Below, in pieces: positions 59,618 through 64,000 of a stretch of DNA of 64,000 bases. The position numbers and the translations under genes are program-made. The notes below the pieces were generated by a model. It worked only from the letters and a program-made list of their open reading frames with translations. It ran no database searches and was not told the DNA's origin. Source of the DNA: Hondaea fermentalgiana (lineage: Eukaryota > Sar > Bigyra > Thraustochytrida > Thraustochytriidae); NCBI GenBank assembly GCA_014084085.1, contig NPFB01000040.1, forward strand, positions 516,662 to 580,661, in the 5' to 3' direction. How positions within the stretch are numbered: position 1 is the first letter of the stretch; each line of letters opens with the position of its first letter.

Positions 59618-60123
59618 GGTGAAGATCATTTATTTGGTCGGAATCCCGATTACGTACGGAGGGGATCCCTGGTGCAAATGTGCAACGAGTACGTGCAGGG
59701 TGAATTGAGAAGAGTCGCGCGTTCTTGCGGCAGCGTATTCGAACGAATCTTGCCAGCTTCGATCAAAGATCAGTCGCCCTCAACAGTCGCTCAAAGACCT
59801 ACGCCCAAGCAACTTCATCCTATACCTGCGTTCAGTAACTCGCGTTTTGAACAAAAGGTGATGCGGCGGCTTGCGATCACTCAAATTCTGCAGAACAGGT
59901 TTGCCAGTGTTCAGCAGTAGAACCCACTCGAATCATAATAACTTCTCTATCTCGCTTTCCTTCGGAGCTGCGTTTGGATCTCAGAATGCTCTTGGATAAA
60001 TTGAAAAGTTCATTCTGTGGCTTGGCGAAAGTCAACTTCAAATTCCCTTTTTCTTCCATTGATGTTTTTTTTTTTGAAAAGCACCATTGAAGCACTTGCG
60101 GACGGATTCGCAGAAACGCAACA
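59618..60123. other. Intergenic region
   Basis: 506 bp. An open stretch of ~80 codons (to 59920) is probably 3' UTR; no gene is supported. Confidence 0.4.
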
Positions 60124-60540
60124 ATGAGCGCTGTTGCAGTGCCAACCGCGCGGCTAGCTGCGCCGCCCAAAGGCCGCGCCGCGCTCCTCGATGTTGCGCT
60201 AGCACGCTCGTGCGTACCCCAAGGCGACAGTCTTGATGGTCTCGTGCAAGTCCACGTCCTCGACGCGATGGAAGTCCAAGACGAGCATAACGCGCAAACT
60301 GCTCACAGTCTTTTCACATGCAACGTCGCGGACTGCTTATATTGACGCCTTGCCGAGACGGCGCTTCGTGACACCTGCAATCCGCGGTGTCGTACTCGAT
60401 CCTGGCGAGTACCAATTTCCTTTTTCTCTCGAGCTTCCTGCGGACGCTCCACTCTCGATGTACATCGATCAGCAGCTCGTACTAGCTAAAATAAGCTACA
60501 CGGTCACGGCCAAAATCACAAGACCCCTCACGGCAAGTCG
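60124..60540 (+). pseudogene. Arrestin-N-like fragment, frameshifted and truncated
   Basis: An ATG at 60124 opens DVALARSCVPQGDSLDGLVQVHVLDAMEVQDEH, like the first strands of an arrestin-fold domain. The frame then stops at ~60345, and the matching continuation lies in the +1 frame: AYIDALPRRRF, GVVLDPGEYQFPFSLELPAD, APLSMYI, ISYTVTAKI. The GEYQFPFSLELP block is the arrestin/ARRDC signature. No arrestin C-domain follows, because the convergent EF-hand gene ends at 60642. An unrecognised short intron could explain the frame change, but the missing half favours a remnant. Arrestin-domain proteins are trafficking adaptors for receptors and transporters. Confidence 0.5.
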
Positions 60541-60641
60541 CACGCATTTTTCGTCAACATTTCATCGCAGTCAACCCCTGCCAATTTTTATTTTATTTTA
60601 TTGCTTTACCCGACTTTACCCGATTTTACCAAAACCAAAAA

Positions 60642-61730
60642 TTACTTGTACGAGAAAGCTGACTCAATGATGGCGAGGAACTCGCCATCGTCTGGAACGG
60701 CTGCGGATAAGTTGGCAAAGTACTCTTCAAAGAGATCTGCAGAAACGGGGGCAGCAGCGTCGAGAAAAACCCACTGGTTCGCAAACTCGCGAGACACGCA
60801 GTCAAGGTGAACAGAGTAGCGCAGGCCGCGAGAGTTGAGCACAAAAGCATCAAGCAAGTCTTGCAGACGCAAGAGCCCGTCATATTTTGCGACGAGGTCA
60901 TCATAGGCAGCCTGGACGCTGATGAGCCGCTCGGGCGACATGGGGCCACGCATCGCACGCTGGAATTCGGCATAGTCGATCTGCCCCGACTCGTCGACAT
61001 CGAAGTGCTCCCAAATGACCTGGAAATCGTCCGGAGTGAGGCGCAGACCCAGATCTTTGAGAAGCTCGAGGAGCTCATCGCGAGAGAGCGTGAGTGAGCC
61101 GTCAACGTCGTACGCGGTGAAAACACGCATCATAAGGTGCATGGCATGTGTGCCATGTGTATCAAGGATCGCAGCGCGGAGGTTTCGCACGGGAACAGGG
61201 ACATTAGGGAGATCTCGCATCGCGCTCGTGCGGAACTGCGACTCGACTGAGCTGTTGTCGCAGTGAACCTTTTCGGTCTTAAAGCGGCGCTCTCGCGTCT
61301 CGAGGTCCATCGACCAGTCTGAGCGGTAATTGTCGAGTTCTTCTCTGGTCTTTGGCGTCGTCCGCAGCGGGAATCTGGAGCCGAATTGGTCTTGAAAGGC
61401 TTTGTGCGTGCGAGGATTATACGCGAGCTGCGAGATGCTCGCTGGCTTGTCAAGCTTGGCCGGATCTTGATACGAGACAAGGCTCAGCGGGGATTGGGCA
61501 TGTTTGGACTCGGACTCGTCGCGAGGAGCGCCAAGCGTGAGGCCATAGATCTTGCGCGTCTTATTGGCACCCGAAAGCTCGGAAAACCCCTTGGTGGTTT
61601 CAAAGCCAGGGATTTCGACGTACTCAGTAGTGGGTCCAGCGACGCGATCCTCGACCCAGTTTCCCGTCAGTGTGCTCGGCCCGTAGGTGCTCTTGCCGCC
61701 GCTCAGCGCAATAGTTCCCTTTTGCGCCAT
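60642..61730 (-). CDS. Axonemal-type EF-hand protein (calcyphosin-like)
   Basis: ATG at 61730 (GCCATTC on the plus strand), 362 aa, intronless. The N-terminal ~170 residues lack a fold but contain YGPSTLTGNWVEDRVAG and repeated polar turn motifs like those in flagellar microtubule-inner proteins. Residues ~195-285 hold a paired EF-hand: loops DVDGSLTLSRDE (weak; Leu at the Gly-6 neighbour) and DVDESGQIDYAE (canonical), as in calcyphosin/CAPSL. The C-terminal part (RLQDLLDAFVL ... FFANLSA-like helices) suggests further degenerate EF-hands. Likely a calcium-binding flagellar protein; the axonemal location is inferred from the N-terminal style. Confidence 0.8.
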   Translation of the reverse strand: MAQKGTIALSGGKSTYGPSTLTGNWVEDRVAGPTTEYVEIPGFETTKGFSELSGANKTRKIYGLTLGAPRDESESKHAQSPLSLVSYQDPAKLDKPASISQLAYNPRTHKAFQDQFGSRFPLRTTPKTREELDNYRSDWSMDLETRERRFKTEKVHCDNSSVESQFRTSAMRDLPNVPVPVRNLRAAILDTHGTHAMHLMMRVFTAYDVDGSLTLSRDELLELLKDLGLRLTPDDFQVIWEHFDVDESGQIDYAEFQRAMRGPMSPERLISVQAAYDDLVAKYDGLLRLQDLLDAFVLNSRGLRYSVHLDCVSREFANQWVFLDAAAPVSADLFEEYFANLSAAVPDDGEFLAIIESAFSYK

Positions 61731-62871
61731 TCTTCACTTCACGATGTTTCGGATTTCTTGCTGCGGCAAAAGCTGCCAACGCTGTCCACTGGCAAGCGAT
61801 CTATCTGCCTTGCTCTGTTTTCTTGAGCCGGCGCGCTCACCACGTTTCCCTGCCTGCGTACTACGTCTTACGCGTGCGGCGCGCGTTTTCGTCATCTATC
61901 TGTCTGGCAGAAACCATCGTCAACTTCACATCATCATCATCATCATCATCATCAAAGTCATCAAGTAAGCAAAAGCCGCGCCTGAGATTGATCCGTTGAA
62001 ATGCCATAAGGCCTGGGCCATTGGCAAAGAGTTGCAAAGCTCACTCGTCATCCGCCCTTGGTTGGAGAATTGGAAAGGGATTAATGCTCAAGTAGCCGTG
62101 CTCCTCGAGCCAGCCAGGCCTACAAGCAGCCAGGGACAACATTCTCGCGCACACGCTCTTCGAGCTAGTCAATCGCGACTCTCCCCAACTCTCCGTCTCT
62201 GCTGGCCCCTTGCTTGCCCCCCAGAGGCGGCAGCGGCGGACGCCCGTGCGCTGGGGACGCCGGCCAGCCAGCTGCAGCTGAATTGCGCTCGGCGTCGGCC
62301 CCGAGCGGCGAGAGTGCGGCCGTGAGTTGGCCAGTGCCAGACTTACAGGCAGGCAAGCCAGCGTGGGAGCGCAGGCGCGCGCGCTGTGCACCGTGCACGC
62401 GCACAGCACTGCAAGCACGGTACGGGCAGGCCAGATTCCATTTGTCCGCAAGTAGAGTAAAGCGTCCCAATACAGTGAGTTATAGACCAGACTGAGTTTT
62501 TCGGGGTCGTTTCGAGCAAACACGAAACGCGCGCGCGACTTTCCAGCGTGGGCAACACGGCGACGCAGCGCGAGGTCGCGGGCGGGACTGGCAGGGCTGG
62601 CAAGGAGCAGGGAAACGGGGGCGGAAGACTCGCGGCTTGGGTCTCGCACCGCCGCCGCGCTCGAGCGCCAGGCGTAGCGATCGCAGGGTCAACGCAAGTG
62701 GACCGACGTCCCTTCATCGGTCAGCGGGAGTGAACCTGCGCTATTATTGAGGTCTGAAGAGAAGCACAGATTGACGAGGAGAGCTGGTAGTGTTGTTGCT
62801 ACTTCTGTGGCACGGTGTAGTGGTCGCGGTTCTTCGTGAACGCTCCGCGTTCGGGCTTTCAGACTATTTTT
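61731..62871. other. 1.1-kb divergent intergenic region
   Basis: Between the EF-hand gene (-) and the nicotinamidase-family gene (+). Contains a (CAT)n run (61929-61954) and a GC-rich middle (62210-62440). No supported gene; the ORFs are composition artefacts. Confidence 0.45.
61929..61954. repeat. (ATC)n microsatellite
   Basis: About eight ATC units. Confidence 0.95.
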
Positions 62872-63768
62872 ATGGGTTCCTGTCTTTCTCGTTACCTTTC
62901 GGCGACCCATTCCAGCATGTCAACGATTTACGAGCGCAACGTTCCCTTGGAACGCGGCGGTAAATGCCTCTTGATCATTGATCCGCAGAACGACTTTCAC
63001 CCCGGAGGCAGTCTCGCCATCGCGAGTGCCGACGAAGATGCGGAACGCATTGCGAAAATGATCAAGGAGCACGGCGAGGAAATTCGCGAGATTTACGTGA
63101 CGCTCGACACACACATGAAATACCACATTGCGCATCAGATGTTCTGGACCGATGGATCCGACACGAAGAAGATGCCCGACTACTTTACTACAATCACGCT
63201 GAGCGATTTCAAGAATGGGGTGTGGAAGCCCGCTCGCAACGACCCTGGTCTTATGGAGTGGGTTGAGACGTACCTGCAAGGCCTCGAAAGCGAAGGACGT
63301 ATGTCGCTCACTATTTGGCCTGAGCATTGTCTTGTGGGCAGCACGGGTCACGCTGTTCGTGAGTCGATATTCAAGGAACTCGAAGCTTGGGAAGCAAAGC
63401 ATGGGTCCACCGTGACGTACATCATCAAGGGTAACAACAGCTATACAGAGCACTACTCGGCGCTCCGTGCCGAGGTTCCTCGCGAAGATGACAAGAACAC
63501 CCAGCTCAACACTCATCTGATTGATTGTCTGAAGCAGCACGACGAGGTTCTCATTTGTGGCCAGGCCAAATCACATTGTGTGAACTATACCGTTCGTGAT
63601 CTCGTTGAGAACTGGGACCGTGACAAGATGGGCCAGCTTGTTCTCATCGAAGACGCCATGAGTCCCGTCCAGTCTTTCGAGAGCGAGGCCGACGCGTTTA
63701 TCGATGACATGAAGAAGCTGAACCTTTGTGTATCAACTGCGGAAATGGCATTTTCCGCGAGAAAGTAA
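62872..63768 (+). CDS. Nicotinamidase/isochorismatase-family hydrolase with N-terminal MGSCLS
   Basis: The ATG at 62872 gives MGSCLSRYLSATHSS; a second ATG at 62917 (MSTIYERN) is the alternative start. The product is 298 aa. Isochorismatase-fold motifs: LLIIDPQNDFHPGG (catalytic Asp and metal-site residues), YVTLDTHMKYHIAH (metal His), the Lys in YIIKGNN, and the nucleophile Cys in CGQAKSHCVNYTVRDL. It should hydrolyse an amide such as nicotinamide to nicotinate, feeding NAD+ salvage. The substrate loop is longer than in bacterial PncA, so another amide is possible. Gly2, Cys4 and Ser6 form a classic N-myristoylation plus palmitoylation signal, suggesting membrane attachment of a normally soluble enzyme. 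Confidence 0.88.
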   Translation: MGSCLSRYLSATHSSMSTIYERNVPLERGGKCLLIIDPQNDFHPGGSLAIASADEDAERIAKMIKEHGEEIREIYVTLDTHMKYHIAHQMFWTDGSDTKKMPDYFTTITLSDFKNGVWKPARNDPGLMEWVETYLQGLESEGRMSLTIWPEHCLVGSTGHAVRESIFKELEAWEAKHGSTVTYIIKGNNSYTEHYSALRAEVPREDDKNTQLNTHLIDCLKQHDEVLICGQAKSHCVNYTVRDLVENWDRDKMGQLVLIEDAMSPVQSFESEADAFIDDMKKLNLCVSTAEMAFSARK

Positions 63769-63844
63769 CAAGAAATATCGCTCGCTGACGACACGACCCC
63801 AAGCGCACTTTACAAGAAAGCAAAACTTTAAGAAAAAAATTAGC

Positions 63845-63947
63845 TTATATGCTGTGTGGTTTTCGGCCGTGCTCCATAGCTTGAGCGTCCTCAATAACTG
63901 GGTTGTCATCACCATCGTCATCATCAATTGCGTCACCGTCTTTCCCT

Positions 63948-64000
<53 letters not shown>
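63845..64000 (-). CDS. Acidic C-terminal tail of a minus-strand gene entering from the right edge
   Basis: Reading leftward from the window edge, one frame stays open: poly-Ala from the CAG/GCT array, then GKDGDAIDDDDGDD-like acidic residues, NPVIEDAQAMEHGRKPHSI and a TAA at 63847-63845. Composition is plausible for a disordered C-terminus and the orientation is convergent with the hydrolase gene, 77 bp away. It could also be fortuitous, since simple repeats are open in most frames. Confidence 0.4.
63951..64000. repeat. (CAG)n trinucleotide array at the right edge
   Basis: At least 16 CAG units running to the end of the window; poly-Ala in the minus frame described above. Confidence 0.95.

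Noticed and set aside
59672..59920. 82-codon plus-strand ORF after the PH-like gene
   Set aside because: Starts at GTG, has no motif and is most simply 3' UTR.

Overview
This window is nuclear DNA from a protist. It has spliceosomal GT-AG introns of roughly 50-190 nt, mostly long intronless ORFs on both strands, nuclear-type genes (F-box/JmjC, SAMHD1-like, SRPK, MUTYH, TAZ finger, CRAL-TRIO, Pol III subunit remnant), CpG-rich sequence, many microsatellites and three 100-N scaffold gaps. A phosphoglycerate kinase with a mitochondrial-type presequence, flagellar-type genes (CatSper auxiliary subunit, axonemal-style EF-hand protein) and the intron-poor style fit a zoosporic stramenopile, most likely a thraustochytrid/labyrinthulomycete. 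The taxon is an inference, not something read directly.

Layout. 1-4.8 kb: 5' part of an F-box/JmjC gene (-), an EF-hand/WW/B-box coiled-coil gene (+) and a SlyD-FKBP fusion (-). 5.5-8.7 kb: an ankyrin-WW coiled-coil gene (+). 8.7-11.0 kb: gap, an RRM-like fragment and a degenerate 55-bp repeat. 11.0-15.3 kb: a TIR-NACHT-WD40 STAND gene (+). 15.9-21.6 kb: a SAMHD1-like hydrolase (+) convergent with a CatSper-type single-pass protein (-). 21.6-28.7 kb: seven kilobases without a secure gene, rich in short repeats. 28.7-36.3 kb: a TAZ-finger protein (+), a sphingomyelinase-fold pseudoenzyme (+), MUTYH (-) and mitochondrial-type PGK (-). 37.3-37.8 kb: a small inverted-repeat transposon with a perfect 8-bp target duplication. 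38-43 kb: a coiled-coil gene and a head-to-head pair of GNAT-PhzF fusion genes. 43.4-47.0 kb: a tandem pair of seven-pass membrane proteins (-). 47.7-55.4 kb: a CRAL-TRIO membrane protein (+), an SRPK-type kinase with a very long spacer (+) and an RWD-like protein (-). 55.8-60.5 kb: a broken RNA polymerase III RPC9 copy, an LRR gene built as one exon per repeat (-), a small PH-like membrane protein (+) and an arrestin-like remnant. 60.6-64 kb: an axonemal-type EF-hand protein (-), a possibly myristoylated nicotinamidase-family enzyme (+) and the acidic C-terminus of a minus-strand gene leaving the window.

There is no operon logic; neighbours are mostly unrelated. Themes are signalling and defence (TIR-NACHT-WD40, SAMHD1-like), flagellar biology, DNA repair and duplicated fusion enzymes. 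The best candidates for something undescribed are the TIR-NACHT-WD40 protein, the GNAT-PhzF pair with one decayed GNAT half, the exon-per-repeat LRR gene (whose 69-nt exons do not stand out as ORFs) and the catalytically stripped sphingomyelinase-like protein.
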